A model generated the notes under the pieces. That model saw only the letters and a program-made list of their open reading frames with translations. It was not told the origin of the DNA and made no database searches. DNA of 26,185 nt from CAG-841 sp963656825. Its GTDB lineage: Bacteria > Bacillota > Clostridia > Oscillospirales > CAG-272. Location: assembly GCA_963656825.1 (NCBI GenBank), contig CAVKJG010000027.1:1-26185 (forward strand), in the 5' to 3' direction. Position numbers and translations under genes: made by a program. This document shows, one piece after another, positions 1 through 7,931 of the stretch; the stretch's first letter is position 1, and each line of letters opens with the position of its first letter.

Positions 1-2
1 GG

Positions 3-209
3 CTTGCCGAGCGCGGATATATAAAGACTAACGACGATTATGACGGTTATTTCAAATCATCCTGGCAGATCGTATCGCTTGGGAGTAACGATATAAAGCA
101 AAAACTGCTTGATATCGGTAAGAAAATAAAGCTCAAATACGCAGATACCTTTGCCGAGCTTAAAAAGCCTTTTATAGAGGCTTCTGTAAATGCGTTCCGG
201 AGCATATAA
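3..209 (+). CDS. C-terminal fragment of an unidentified protein
   Basis: The window opens inside a reading frame that runs without a stop from base 3 to a TAA at 207-209, giving 68 residues of a C-terminus. The fragment is rich in Lys, Ile and Leu with a helical look (for example KQKLLDIGKKIKLKYADTF) and ends in NAFRSI. It has no membrane segment and no catalytic motif I recognise. The codons resemble those of the confident genes nearby, which supports real coding, but the N-terminus lies outside the window and no family can be named. A 48-codon ORF in another frame starts 5 bases later, so this could also be one gene split by a frameshift. Confidence 0.5.
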   Translation, partial: LAERGYIKTNDDYDGYFKSSWQIVSLGSNDIKQKLLDIGKKIKLKYADTFAELKKPFIEASVNAFRSI

Positions 210-214
210 GAAAG

Positions 215-361
215 ATGGTTGAATATCAAATGCAGTTCATCTTCAATTCCGATGGGTGGTTTTTGCTTCATTGCATCGTTACTCTTTTAAGCAACGGCAA
301 GCTTAAACCGCCGACAGAGGGGCAGAGAAAAGCATTGATGACTCTTATATTGCCGAACTGA
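215..361 (+). CDS. Possible 48-residue ORF or frameshifted gene tail
   Basis: An ATG at 215 opens 48 codons ending in TGA at 359-361, six bases before a terminator hairpin. The product begins MVEYQMQF, has a short hydrophobic stretch (GWFLLHCIVTLL) and ends in a basic segment (KLKPPTEGQRKALMTLILPN). There is no clear Shine-Dalgarno, only a weak purine run before the ATG. It may be the continuation of the preceding fragment after a frameshift, or it may not be a gene. No family is recognised. Confidence 0.2.
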   Translation: MVEYQMQFIFNSDGWFLLHCIVTLLSNGKLKPPTEGQRKALMTLILPN

Positions 362-367
362 CAATAA

Positions 368-393
368 AAAAATCCCGCGTGAGCGGGATTTTT
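368..393. terminator. Bidirectional intrinsic terminator
   Basis: The arm AAAAATCCCGC (368-378), a GTGA loop and the arm GCGGGATTTTT (383-393) form a perfect 11-bp stem with an A tract on one side and a T tract on the other. It can therefore stop plus-strand transcripts from the left edge and minus-strand transcripts of the ABC exporter, whose stop codon is at 405-407. Confidence 0.85.
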
Positions 394-404
394 GCTTTGT
401 TTTT

Positions 405-3056
405 TTATTCTGTTCTCAGTGCTATTACAGGGTCTTTCTTTGAAGCTATTTTTGCAGGGAAAAGACCTGCTATGACGGTGAGCAGAATGCTGAGCGCGAT
501 GAGTATCGCGGCGCCGACAGGCGGAAGAGCCGCTATCGAAGCGATGCCCGTGAGGGAATTCAGAATAAGGTTTACGGGAAGTAATATAAGAAGCGTTATT
601 CCTATTCCCATTGCGCCTGAAATAAGTCCGATTATAAATGTTTCCGCGTTGAATACTCTTGAAACGTCCTTCTTTGACGCGCCTATTGAGCGGAGAATAC
701 CTATTTCCTTTGTTCTTTCGAGAACGGAGATATAAGTGATGATTCCTATCATTATTGAGGAAACAACGAGCGATATCGCAACGAATGCTATAAGCACGTA
801 GGTTATTGTGTTTATTATTTTCGTCACGGATGAAAGCAGTATGCCGACATAGTCCGAATAGCTTATTACTTTTTCGTTTTCGCCCGCTGCTTTTACCTTG
901 TCATTGTATGCGGAAATGACGTCTTTTACGTTGTCCTTGGCTTCAAAGTCAATGGGGTAAATATTTATCACTTCGGGATTTTCAAGGTCTTTTACGCCGA
1001 GCTTTTCAAGGTTTCCGTCATATGTGGCGGCAGATGTTTTTGCAGAAAGCTTTTCTTCAAACAATTTAAGCACGGCTTCTTCGTCCATTGAGGCAATGTA
1101 TGCTTTCATCTGAGCCTGTTCCGCTTCGGAAAGCGTAAGGATATAAGCGTTTACGTCCTCCATTGTAAGCTGCTTTTTTTCGCCGGTTTCAAAGGGAAGT
1201 CCTGTGAAAACGTCGGTGTTTTTGTCCGAAAGCTGTGCCTTTACTATGTCGGAGTTGTTTGTGCTGTCTATAATATATTTCGTAAGGCTTGAAGAATATC
1301 CTACCGAGCCGCTTATGGATGTGGCGGAAGCGTTCTGTGTGGGACGGACAATGCAGGCAACGGTAAGAGTTTTTCCGTTTTCTACTGTTGATTTCAGATA
1401 ATCCGAATCTTCGCTTTTATCAAGCCATGTGTTTGTTTTTTCATCGTATTCCCAAAGGTCGGTATCGAGAATAAGCTTGTATTCAAGACCGAGAATCTCA
1501 TCATAGGTGTATGTGGTCTGCTCGGATTCGATGGGCTTATGATCCATTATTTTTATTTTCATATCGTCTATTTCGCTCTGATCGCGCAAGCCGAGCGAAT
1601 AGAGAACAAAATCGCTTACCTCGTTGTTCTTATCGACCACGAAAACAAGCTTTGTATAATCGTCGCTGTCAGGCCATTCGCCGGCAAGAACGTCGTATTG
1701 TGATTTTACAAAATCGCGGTTGTCGAGGATTTCCGTCCAGACAACAGACGAGCTCATTCCGTAGTATTGCGCGGACTGCGAGGACATCGAGGCGTAAGCG
1801 CTGCCGTAAAGGTTTTCCATAACCGTGCCGGGACTTACGCGGACAAGCTTTCCGTTGCTATCTGTAAAGTATATTTTCGGCGTCACGCCGTAGCCGTACT
1901 GTATGCCGTTTATATAGCTTTCAATGCCGCTTTCGCCGCTGTCAAGATATTTTTTGAAGCCCGAAAGCTCGCTTGTTTTTGTTCCGGACGACATTGTTTT
2001 CATCATTTCGGCAAGAACGTCGCGGGAATATACTTTATCGAGCGGATGCTCGTCCGACGAGGAATTGCCCGACGCCATAGACGCAAGCATCGAGGAAAGA
2101 TCTACCGATTCACGCGTTATGCTGAGCGGATACGACGAAAGGGTATCAGCCTGAACGGTGTTTATATAGTTTTTGAAGCCGCTCGATACAGCCATTATAA
2201 GCGCTATGCCGATTATTCCTATGCTTCCAGCAAATGAGGTGAGAATGGTTCTGCCTTTTTTTGTTTTCAGGTTGTTGAAGGAAAGCGCCGTCGCCGTTGC
2301 AAACGACATCTGCCGCTTGCCCTTTTTCTTTTCGGCGGCACTGCGCTCGGCAGCTGCGGTTCTGTCCTTTTCGGTCGGGGCAAAGGGCTGAGAATCCGAT
2401 ATTATTTTTCCGTCGAGCAGACGGACGGTACGCGTCGCATACTTTTCGGCAAGGTCGGGATTGTGGGTGACCATTATAACGAGCTTGTCCTTTGCGACTT
2501 CTTTGAGAATTTCCATAACGGCTACGCTTGTTTCCGTATCGAGCGCGCCAGTCGGCTCGTCAGCGAGGAGAATATCTGGGTCGTTTACGAGCGCACGCGC
2601 GATGGCGACTCTCTGCACCTGACCGCCGGACATCTGGTTCGGCTTCTTCTTTATCTGATCTCCGAGTCCGACTCTTTTCAGTGCTTCGGTCGCTCTGCGG
2701 CGTCTTTCGGCTTTTGAAACGCCCGATATCGTGAGGGCAAGCTCAACGTTTGCAAGCACCGTCTGATGCGGAATAAGATTATACGACTGAAACACAAAGC
2801 CTATCGAATGGTTGCGGTATCTGTCCCAATCCTTGTCCTTATATTTTTTTGTGGAAACGCCGTTTATTTCAAGGTCGCCGCTTGTGTATCTGTCAAGTCC
2901 TCCGATTATGTTGAGAAGCGTGGTTTTTCCGCAGCCGGACTGACCGAGCACGGCGACGAATTCGCTTTCGCGGAAGTTTATGTCTATTCCGCGCAGAGCT
3001 TCGACCACCGTATCTCCGACGTAGTATTTTTTAGTTATTTCTTTCAGAGAAAGCAA
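405..3056 (-). CDS. MacB-type ABC exporter, fused ATPase and FtsX permease
   Basis: An 883-residue ATPase-permease fusion. The N-terminal ATPase shows Walker A GQSGCGKT (38-45), Q-loop Q90, signature MSGGQ (142-146), Walker B ILLADE (162-167) and switch H198. A basic linker leads to TM1 (about 271-292), then an extracellular domain of some 440 residues, then three TM segments (about 750-778, 805-833, 846-870) with the FtsX-type loop ERTKEIGILRSIGASKKDV between the first two. This is MacB topology: such pumps work by mechanotransmission and export peptides, lipoproteins or antimicrobials. The substrate is unknown. The start is TTG at 3056, placed behind GAGGTGAT at a normal distance. It diverges from the VanZ-like gene across about 150 bp and has no two-component or accessory gene beside it. 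Confidence 0.9.
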   Translation of the reverse strand: MLSLKEITKKYYVGDTVVEALRGIDINFRESEFVAVLGQSGCGKTTLLNIIGGLDRYTSGDLEINGVSTKKYKDKDWDRYRNHSIGFVFQSYNLIPHQTVLANVELALTISGVSKAERRRRATEALKRVGLGDQIKKKPNQMSGGQVQRVAIARALVNDPDILLADEPTGALDTETSVAVMEILKEVAKDKLVIMVTHNPDLAEKYATRTVRLLDGKIISDSQPFAPTEKDRTAAAERSAAEKKKGKRQMSFATATALSFNNLKTKKGRTILTSFAGSIGIIGIALIMAVSSGFKNYINTVQADTLSSYPLSITRESVDLSSMLASMASGNSSSDEHPLDKVYSRDVLAEMMKTMSSGTKTSELSGFKKYLDSGESGIESYINGIQYGYGVTPKIYFTDSNGKLVRVSPGTVMENLYGSAYASMSSQSAQYYGMSSSVVWTEILDNRDFVKSQYDVLAGEWPDSDDYTKLVFVVDKNNEVSDFVLYSLGLRDQSEIDDMKIKIMDHKPIESEQTTYTYDEILGLEYKLILDTDLWEYDEKTNTWLDKSEDSDYLKSTVENGKTLTVACIVRPTQNASATSISGSVGYSSSLTKYIIDSTNNSDIVKAQLSDKNTDVFTGLPFETGEKKQLTMEDVNAYILTLSEAEQAQMKAYIASMDEEAVLKLFEEKLSAKTSAATYDGNLEKLGVKDLENPEVINIYPIDFEAKDNVKDVISAYNDKVKAAGENEKVISYSDYVGILLSSVTKIINTITYVLIAFVAISLVVSSIMIGIITYISVLERTKEIGILRSIGASKKDVSRVFNAETFIIGLISGAMGIGITLLILLPVNLILNSLTGIASIAALPPVGAAILIALSILLTVIAGLFPAKIASKKDPVIALRTE

Positions 3057-3146
3057 AAAATATCACCTCAATATCATTTGATAAAAATACTTTACCACTC
3101 AATTATTAACAGATTGTAGATAAAATTAAAAATATAATTTTTTCCG

Positions 3147-3175
3147 TTCACAAACGGATGCTTTTATGATATAGT
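3147..3175 (+). promoter_or_regulatory. Sigma-A type promoter for vanZ-like and deacetylase genes
   Basis: A -35 TTCACA (3147-3152), a 17-bp spacer and a -10 TATAGT (3170-3175) lie about 32 bp before the VanZ-like start. Both boxes differ from consensus but the spacing is ideal. It sits in the divergent intergenic region; no comparably good promoter was found there for the minus-strand exporter. Confidence 0.5.
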
Positions 3176-3206
3176 ATATGTGTATTGATTTTCGGAGGTA
3201 TTGTTT

Positions 3207-3704
3207 TTGAAGCCGAAAATGATGATAAGGATATTCGCCGCCGTTGCGTCGGTTATAATGATGATAACCATATTTTTTATGTCGGCGCAGAGCGGAGAAA
3301 AATCGGCTGAGCTGAGCGGCGGAGTGACGGAGTCCGTTCTTGAAAAAACGGACGGAAGCTTTTCAAAGCTTGACAGCGACCAAAAAGCCGAAAAAATCGA
3401 ATATATCGGGAAATTCGTGCGGAAGGCGGCTCACGTGGCGGAATATTTCGTGCTTTGCGGACTGTTTTCGGTATTTGCCCTGACGTTTGACATAAATCGC
3501 TTTGCCGCTTTCGGAGCCGCGCTTACAGGCGCCGTGCTGTATGCTGTAAGCGATGAAATTCATCAGCTGTTTGTGCCGGGCAGATGCGGACTTGTAAAGG
3601 ACGTTTTTATAGATTCGGCGGGAGCGCTTGTCGGGGCGGGATTTGTCTGCCTTATATATTTTATTGCGGAAAAAGCGAGGAAAAAGAAATGTGGAGCGGA
3701 ATGA
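3207..3704 (+). CDS. VanZ-like family membrane protein
   Basis: About 165 residues with four hydrophobic segments. It carries the VanZ-like pattern: RKAAHVAEYFVL, then DEIHQLFVPGR, then DVFIDSAGALVG. The namesake VanZ gives low-level teicoplanin resistance, but most family members have no known substrate, so an envelope role is only an inference. A TTG at 3201 is also open, but it would be one base from the Shine-Dalgarno GGAGGT (3194-3199). The in-frame TTG at 3207 has a 7-base gap and is preferred, giving MKPKMMIRIF. The stop overlaps the next gene by four bases (ATGA, 3701-3704), implying translational coupling. Confidence 0.85.
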   Translation: MKPKMMIRIFAAVASVIMMITIFFMSAQSGEKSAELSGGVTESVLEKTDGSFSKLDSDQKAEKIEYIGKFVRKAAHVAEYFVLCGLFSVFALTFDINRFAAFGAALTGAVLYAVSDEIHQLFVPGRCGLVKDVFIDSAGALVGAGFVCLIYFIAEKARKKKCGAE

Positions 3705-4384
3705 AAAAAGCGGTGACCTTCAGCTATGACGACGGCGTCACGCAGGACAGGCGGCTGATAAAAATATTCGATAAATACGGACTGAAATGCACATTCAATC
3801 TCAATTCCGGACTTCTGGGAACGGCAAATCTGCTGATAAGAGAGGACGTTACGGTTTCGCACTGTAAGCCGCGCGCCTGCGAGGTAAAGGAAATATACAA
3901 AAATCACGAAATTGCGGCGCACACTCTGACGCATCCCTCGCTTCCGAGGCTTTCGGACGAGGAAATAGTCGAGCAGGTCGAAAAGGACAGGCTTGCGCTT
4001 TCCGAGCTTGCCGGCTATGAGGTGCTCGGAATGGCGTATCCGGGCAGAGGACCGAACTGCGACGAAAGAGTTGCAGGCGTAGTAAAAAACCGCACCGGAA
4101 TAAAATATGCAAGAACGGTTTCCTCGTCGCACGGGTTTGACATCCCCGAAAATCTTATTATGCTGAAGCCTACGGTTCATCATCATACGGAATGGGACAA
4201 GATGCTTTGTCTGGCAAAGGAATTTATAGCACTTGAAACGGACGAGCCCAAGCTTTTTTACATATGGGGACATTCCTACGAATTCGACATTCACGACGAT
4301 TGGGACGCTTTTGAAGAATTCTGCCGTTTTATATCGGGCAGAAGCGACATTTATTACTGCACAAACAGAGAAGCATTGCTGTAA
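3701..4384 (+). CDS. NodB-type polysaccharide deacetylase (CE4)
   Basis: A 227-residue protein spanning one NodB-homology domain. Motif 1 is FSYDDG (residues 7-12, with the two catalytic and metal-binding Asp), motif 2 is HTLTH (74-78, metal His pair) and motif 3 is AYPGRG. Family members remove N-acetyl or O-acetyl groups from chitin-like glycans, peptidoglycan or xylan using a divalent metal. No signal peptide or membrane anchor is visible, which is unusual for a wall-modifying enzyme and suggests a cytoplasmic substrate or an atypical role. The chosen ATG forms an ATGA overlap with the VanZ-like stop. An in-frame ATG at 3689 behind GCGAGG is the alternative and would add four residues. Confidence 0.85.
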   Translation: MKKAVTFSYDDGVTQDRRLIKIFDKYGLKCTFNLNSGLLGTANLLIREDVTVSHCKPRACEVKEIYKNHEIAAHTLTHPSLPRLSDEEIVEQVEKDRLALSELAGYEVLGMAYPGRGPNCDERVAGVVKNRTGIKYARTVSSSHGFDIPENLIMLKPTVHHHTEWDKMLCLAKEFIALETDEPKLFYIWGHSYEFDIHDDWDAFEEFCRFISGRSDIYYCTNREALL

Positions 4385-4451
4385 AAACATCAACTTTCGG
4401 TTATGTGCAATTTGTCGGAGTGAAAACAGGGAATTTTGTATATTATATACA

Positions 4452-4480
4452 TTGCTAAAAGGCTTGTTTTGTAGTAAAAT
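4452..4480 (+). promoter_or_regulatory. Sigma-A type promoter of the pilus operon
   Basis: A -35 TTGCTA (4452-4457), a 17-bp spacer and a -10 TAAAAT (4475-4480) lie about 108 bp upstream of the first prepilin ATG. It is the only well-spaced pair seen in the 4385-4588 gap and implies a leader of roughly 100 nt. Confidence 0.6.
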
Positions 4481-4513
4481 TACAATAGGTTATTATGAGC
4501 GAAAATGCTTTGA

Positions 4514-4548
4514 AAAAACGTCGCGCGGAGGCGGATATCGGCGTTTTT
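4514..4548 (+). promoter_or_regulatory. Hairpin with T-run in the pilus operon leader
   Basis: The arms AAAAACGTCG (4514-4523) and CGGCGTTTTT (4539-4548) can pair over 10 bp including one G-T, around a 15-nt loop. The 3' arm ends in five T, so the element resembles a weak terminator. It lies between the predicted start of transcription and the Shine-Dalgarno GGAGG at 4577-4581, so it could attenuate the operon. It may also be chance structure. Confidence 0.35.
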
Positions 4549-4588
4549 GCGTGAAAGCGCCCGAAAAATGTGCGGAGGAGGTGTCTGT

Positions 4589-5092
4589 ATGCCGAAAAAC
4601 AGGAGCAAAAGAGGCTTTACGCTTGCGGAAATTTGCGTTACGCTTGCCGTTACGATGATATTGCTTGTCGATATCGTCGCTTTTGTAAGCTTTATCCGTG
4701 TTCAGATAATGAATGAAAAAGGCGCAAGCGACGGACTCGGACAGGCTACCGTCCTTGCGGAAATGATACGCGCGGATTTTTATGACGACGATTCCGAAAA
4801 CGAATCCATTACTATGGGCAACGATGACGATTATTGGGAAGAGCCTGTTGAAAATAATTCTTGGAGCGGATACTGGAACGGCAGAGCGCGATCGCTCGGT
4901 TATGAAAATATAGAAAGTGTTAAATTCAGTCCGTCGGATACGAACAATGAAAGTGAGATAAATAGTGGCGATATGGTTATATGCACTATAACGTATTACA
5001 CAAAATCAAAGGGCAGCGACGGTTACGAGAACAGCACGGATACCCTTAAAATCGTGCTTATCCGGAAGACAAAATATACGACAAATCCTTAA
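4589..5092 (+). CDS. Type IV prepilin-like protein 1
   Basis: A 167-residue class III signal protein. A short basic leader (MPKNRSKRG) precedes FTLAE, so cleavage after the Gly would leave N-methylated Phe at +1 and Glu at +5, followed by a hydrophobic helix. The body is acidic and rich in Asp, Glu, Asn and Ser, with little resemblance to known major pilins. The start is ATG at 4589 behind GGAGG with a 7-base gap; longer open frame upstream is non-coding. An Asp lies inside the hydrophobic helix (LLVDIVAF). It is the first gene of the operon, and the pilM-like gene follows after 14 bases. It could be a minor or major subunit. Confidence 0.85.
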   Translation: MPKNRSKRGFTLAEICVTLAVTMILLVDIVAFVSFIRVQIMNEKGASDGLGQATVLAEMIRADFYDDDSENESITMGNDDDYWEEPVENNSWSGYWNGRARSLGYENIESVKFSPSDTNNESEINSGDMVICTITYYTKSKGSDGYENSTDTLKIVLIRKTKYTTNP

Positions 5093-5106
5093 AGGAGAAA
5101 ATATAA

Positions 5107-6444
5107 ATGGCAGAAATAAGCGGAACAAGAAACGTGGTAATCAGTCTTGACGTGGAAAACGCAAGAGTGAAAATAATGAAAATTCTCGGTCAGTCGCCGG
5201 CGAATTCAATAATAGAATATCTTCCGTTCGACAGGGAGCTTGCGCTTCGCTCGGAGTACGGAAAAATGTATCGTGCAGGGCTTGAGCCTTATGTAAAACG
5301 CGCAAATCTCAAGCAGGTTGTGTTTTATCTCGTCCTGCCCGACGAGGTCGTGAGCTCGTGGAAGATAACGCTTCCTTCCTTTTCGCGTTCAAAAACGGAA
5401 GAAGCGCTTCGCGCGGAGCTTGCCGCGGATCTCGGCGACGTAAAGGAATATTCGGTCAATACCACGCAGATAGGCTCGGGAAAGAAGACGAATATTTTTA
5501 TCGCAAGCTGCGTGAGAAAAGACATACTGAAGGAAATAAAAACAGAGCTTGACGCGCTCGGAATAGATCCGAGGACGATAACCTTTACCTCCTGCGGAGT
5601 GAGCAACGCCGTTTTGTTCCTGCGTCAGAGAGCGCGTACCGGAACGTATATGCTTGTCGATATGAGGGAAAGAGAAACAACAATGGCGCTCGTTTCAAAA
5701 GAAAAAATGATAGAGTCCACATCGCTTCCGTTCGGATACGAAATACTGAGAACCGATAAGTATACGGAAGAAAACGAGCTTTATCCTCACGACAGCGCGA
5801 CGGTCGTTGTGGCAAGAGCAATGGAAACGACAATGAACGCGCTCAAAAACGAGGAGGGCGAGTTTGACGACGACGTGCTTTACTACGATATAGACGAAGC
5901 TGAAAAAACGCTTACGTCCGACGAGATCGAAGCTTTTACAACGCAGGTTGACGAGGCTGTCAAGAGCGCGCTTTCCGATGGCGATGAGATTTCCGAGGAG
6001 CAGGCGAAAGCCGACGCCGAAGCGGAAAAGAAATTTGACGCGGCAGAGAATATGCAGCAGACCGGCGAATATACAAAACCGTCGGGAGCGGCGTCGTCAA
6101 GCACCGATATGTCGGTCACGGCAAGCCTTGACACATCGACTTCGATAGAGATAGGCTCTCCGAAGGATATGGTCGAAAGAAATTTCAAAAATATCCACAA
6201 GCGCATATTGCTTTATTGCGAAGCCGTAAAGGCGGATCCCGATCTGCCGGATCCCGAATGTATAATTATGAATTTCCCCAAGAGATTTGCTTTTCTTCTT
6301 GCAAGGGCAAATAAGGACAGAAGCCACAGCTATGAGTTCAAGTATTTCAATCCGTCGATAGAGGATAATACCAAATTTACGGAAAATCTTGATATGTTCG
6401 GGGCACTTTTCACCAAGGTATACAACAAAACAAAAATATTTTGA
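5107..6444 (+). CDS. pilM: PilM-like type IV pilus assembly protein, divergent
   Basis: A 445-residue soluble protein in the PilM position. PilM is an actin-like inner-membrane adaptor that binds the PilN N-terminus and links the platform to the motor. Visible features are an N-terminal strand-loop (VVISLDVENARVKIMKI), a middle region with a second Asp loop (LVDMRERETTMALV, D185) and a C-terminal part ending in YNKTKIF. Family members usually have Gly-rich phosphate loops (DIGSS-like); here these read DVENA and DMRERE, so nucleotide binding is doubtful. Residues about 248-354 form an acidic, Ser/Thr/Ala-rich insertion that makes it about 90 residues longer than usual. No PilN or PilO gene follows. 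The name rests on fold-like pattern and context. Confidence 0.7.
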   Translation: MAEISGTRNVVISLDVENARVKIMKILGQSPANSIIEYLPFDRELALRSEYGKMYRAGLEPYVKRANLKQVVFYLVLPDEVVSSWKITLPSFSRSKTEEALRAELAADLGDVKEYSVNTTQIGSGKKTNIFIASCVRKDILKEIKTELDALGIDPRTITFTSCGVSNAVLFLRQRARTGTYMLVDMRERETTMALVSKEKMIESTSLPFGYEILRTDKYTEENELYPHDSATVVVARAMETTMNALKNEEGEFDDDVLYYDIDEAEKTLTSDEIEAFTTQVDEAVKSALSDGDEISEEQAKADAEAEKKFDAAENMQQTGEYTKPSGAASSSTDMSVTASLDTSTSIEIGSPKDMVERNFKNIHKRILLYCEAVKADPDLPDPECIIMNFPKRFAFLLARANKDRSHSYEFKYFNPSIEDNTKFTENLDMFGALFTKVYNKTKIF

Positions 6445-6459
6445 TTGAGGTTTGAAATT

Positions 6460-6927
6460 ATGAGAAAGGGACGGCGCGGATTTTCGCTTGTTGAGGTTGT
6501 GTGCGCTATGACTGTGGTAACCATAATATCCGCAGTTACAATAGGGCTGATATCGTCTTCAAACAGGGTTATGAGCAATTCAAGGCTTGCGGTCGGCGCC
6601 GCAAACGAGGCGCGGAATATTATAGATTGTTATACTGCGGCTGTGATACAGGCGCAGGCGCAGGACAGCACGACCGAGGATAATTTCAAAGAATATATTT
6701 CCAAGCTATACGGAACAGAGGCGGAATATGAACATCCATCCGACTCCGATACCTACACCTTCTACTACAACGGAAAATATGAGCTTGTTGCCAAATCCGA
6801 TGCGATTGTAATAATGGAACTGACTTTCCCGACAGACGGCGAAGAAGATACAACACAGCCCAAAATTACAGTAAGCCGTTGCAACAGCAAAACAAAAGAA
6901 CCGGAAAAAACGTTATTTTCAAACTGA
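6460..6927 (+). CDS. Type IV prepilin-like protein 2
   Basis: A 155-residue class III signal protein: leader MRKGRRG, cleavage site before FSLVE with Glu at +5, then a hydrophobic helix (VVCAMTVVTIISAVTIGLI) and a soluble domain. It looks like a minor pilin or pseudopilin. The ATG at 6460 has GAGG nine bases upstream. An in-frame TTG at 6445 directly after the pilM stop would add five residues but has no Shine-Dalgarno and would lengthen the leader. The next gene starts 13 bases later. Confidence 0.85.
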   Translation: MRKGRRGFSLVEVVCAMTVVTIISAVTIGLISSSNRVMSNSRLAVGAANEARNIIDCYTAAVIQAQAQDSTTEDNFKEYISKLYGTEAEYEHPSDSDTYTFYYNGKYELVAKSDAIVIMELTFPTDGEEDTTQPKITVSRCNSKTKEPEKTLFSN

Positions 6928-6939
6928 CGGAGGAAAACA

Positions 6940-7931
6940 ATGAAAGGACGCAGAGCAAAAAAAGGCGCGGTGCTTGCCACGGCGGTTGTTTTTATGACGA
7001 TAATCATAGCGCTCAGCGTGCTTGTCGTTGTGTTTGCTTCATCGAGTACCAAACGCGCTGTAAACGCCGCAAAGCGCGCGAACAGCAGCATAGNNNNNNN
7101 NNNGCATAGAGGCGGATATTATCGCCAACGAATTCGTGATTACGGTGAAAAATAAATACGAAGAATATAATTCCTCTGATGCAACCGGAATAAGAGAGCT
7201 TCCCGTTGCCACGATAAATGCGCATATGAATAAGTTTGTCGGCAGTATAAACGAAAATTACAGCTGTGAAGTGTCGGTGTCGGCAAGCAAAACATATTCG
7301 CTTAAGCTTATTGAAACATCGGGCGAAAAGGAAACGCAGATAATGCTCGTTTCGGTGAATGTGAATGAAGTTAAAGATGAGAATGATGCAGATAAGGTAA
7401 AAGGATACACTTACAGCGTTGTGAAGTGGAACACAACAAGTCAAACGGTCGAAGAGCTGAACGCAGGAGAAGAACTTGCGGATGAGCAGATAATGAAACT
7501 TGCCCAAAAGTTTTTGCAACTTTATATAAGTGAAAATAAAGACAGTAATACTATAATGTTTGCTATGTCGCGGTATATACAGAATGTGAGTGATTTGGAC
7601 GGGGAAAAATTCAGCAATGATCAATATTCAATCGTCGCAGAAAAAAACACAGACGGAGATGAAATCTGTTATTCGGTAATCTGTGAAAAAGACGATACTT
7701 ACGAGGTTATATTAAAATATAACATTGTACTTAGTGCCGACAATGGAGATCCGAGTNNNNNNNNNNAAATACGGATTTGTTGTATACGACGACAAAACGA
7801 ACGAAGAACAAGGCGGCATCTATTGCGTTGTTTATCCGTATGACGACAATGGCACTGTAATTGACGAAAGTACATCCATGGTTACAACCACCGAAACTTC
7901 CGAGGAGGATAAGGAGGTGGAAGCCTCATGA
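6940..7931 (+). CDS. PilX-like minor pilin candidate, interrupted by two assembly gaps
   Basis: One gene broken by two N runs. It starts MKGRRAKKGAVLATAVVF behind GGAGG, with a positively charged leader and one hydrophobic helix but no Glu at +5, as in PilX/GspK-type minor pilins. Bases left (AGCATAG) and right (GCATAGAGG) of the first gap share GCATAG; merging them restores a single frame (NSSIEADIIANEF). The second gap falls between a Ser codon and a Lys codon, so any missing length divisible by three keeps the frame. At least 321 residues result. The middle is acidic and hydrophilic; the tail is Thr/Glu rich. The stop overlaps the pilD start (ATGA, 7928-7931). No family beyond the N-terminal resemblance is recognised. 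Confidence 0.7.
7094..7103. other. Assembly gap 1 (ten N)
   Basis: Ten N inside the PilX-like gene. The six bases before it (GCATAG, 7088-7093) are repeated directly after it (7104-7109), which suggests two contig ends that overlap and were not merged, so probably no sequence is missing. Confidence 0.9.
7757..7766. other. Assembly gap 2 (ten N)
   Basis: Ten N inside the PilX-like gene. The flanks share no obvious overlap. Coding continues on both sides in frames that fit a missing length divisible by three. Confidence 0.9.

Noticed and set aside
379..2734. Plus-strand open frames opposite the ABC exporter (for example 379-735, 1204-1401, 1767-2237)
   Set aside because: They are antisense to a complete exporter with all expected motifs, have no Shine-Dalgarno and give unnatural composition.
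3201..3206. TTG at 3201 as the VanZ-like start
   Set aside because: It lies one base after the Shine-Dalgarno; the TTG at 3207 has a proper gap.
3563..4393. 276-codon minus-strand frame opposite the VanZ-like and deacetylase genes
   Set aside because: It is antisense to two genes with family motifs; the product is rich in Arg, Phe and Tyr with no domain pattern.
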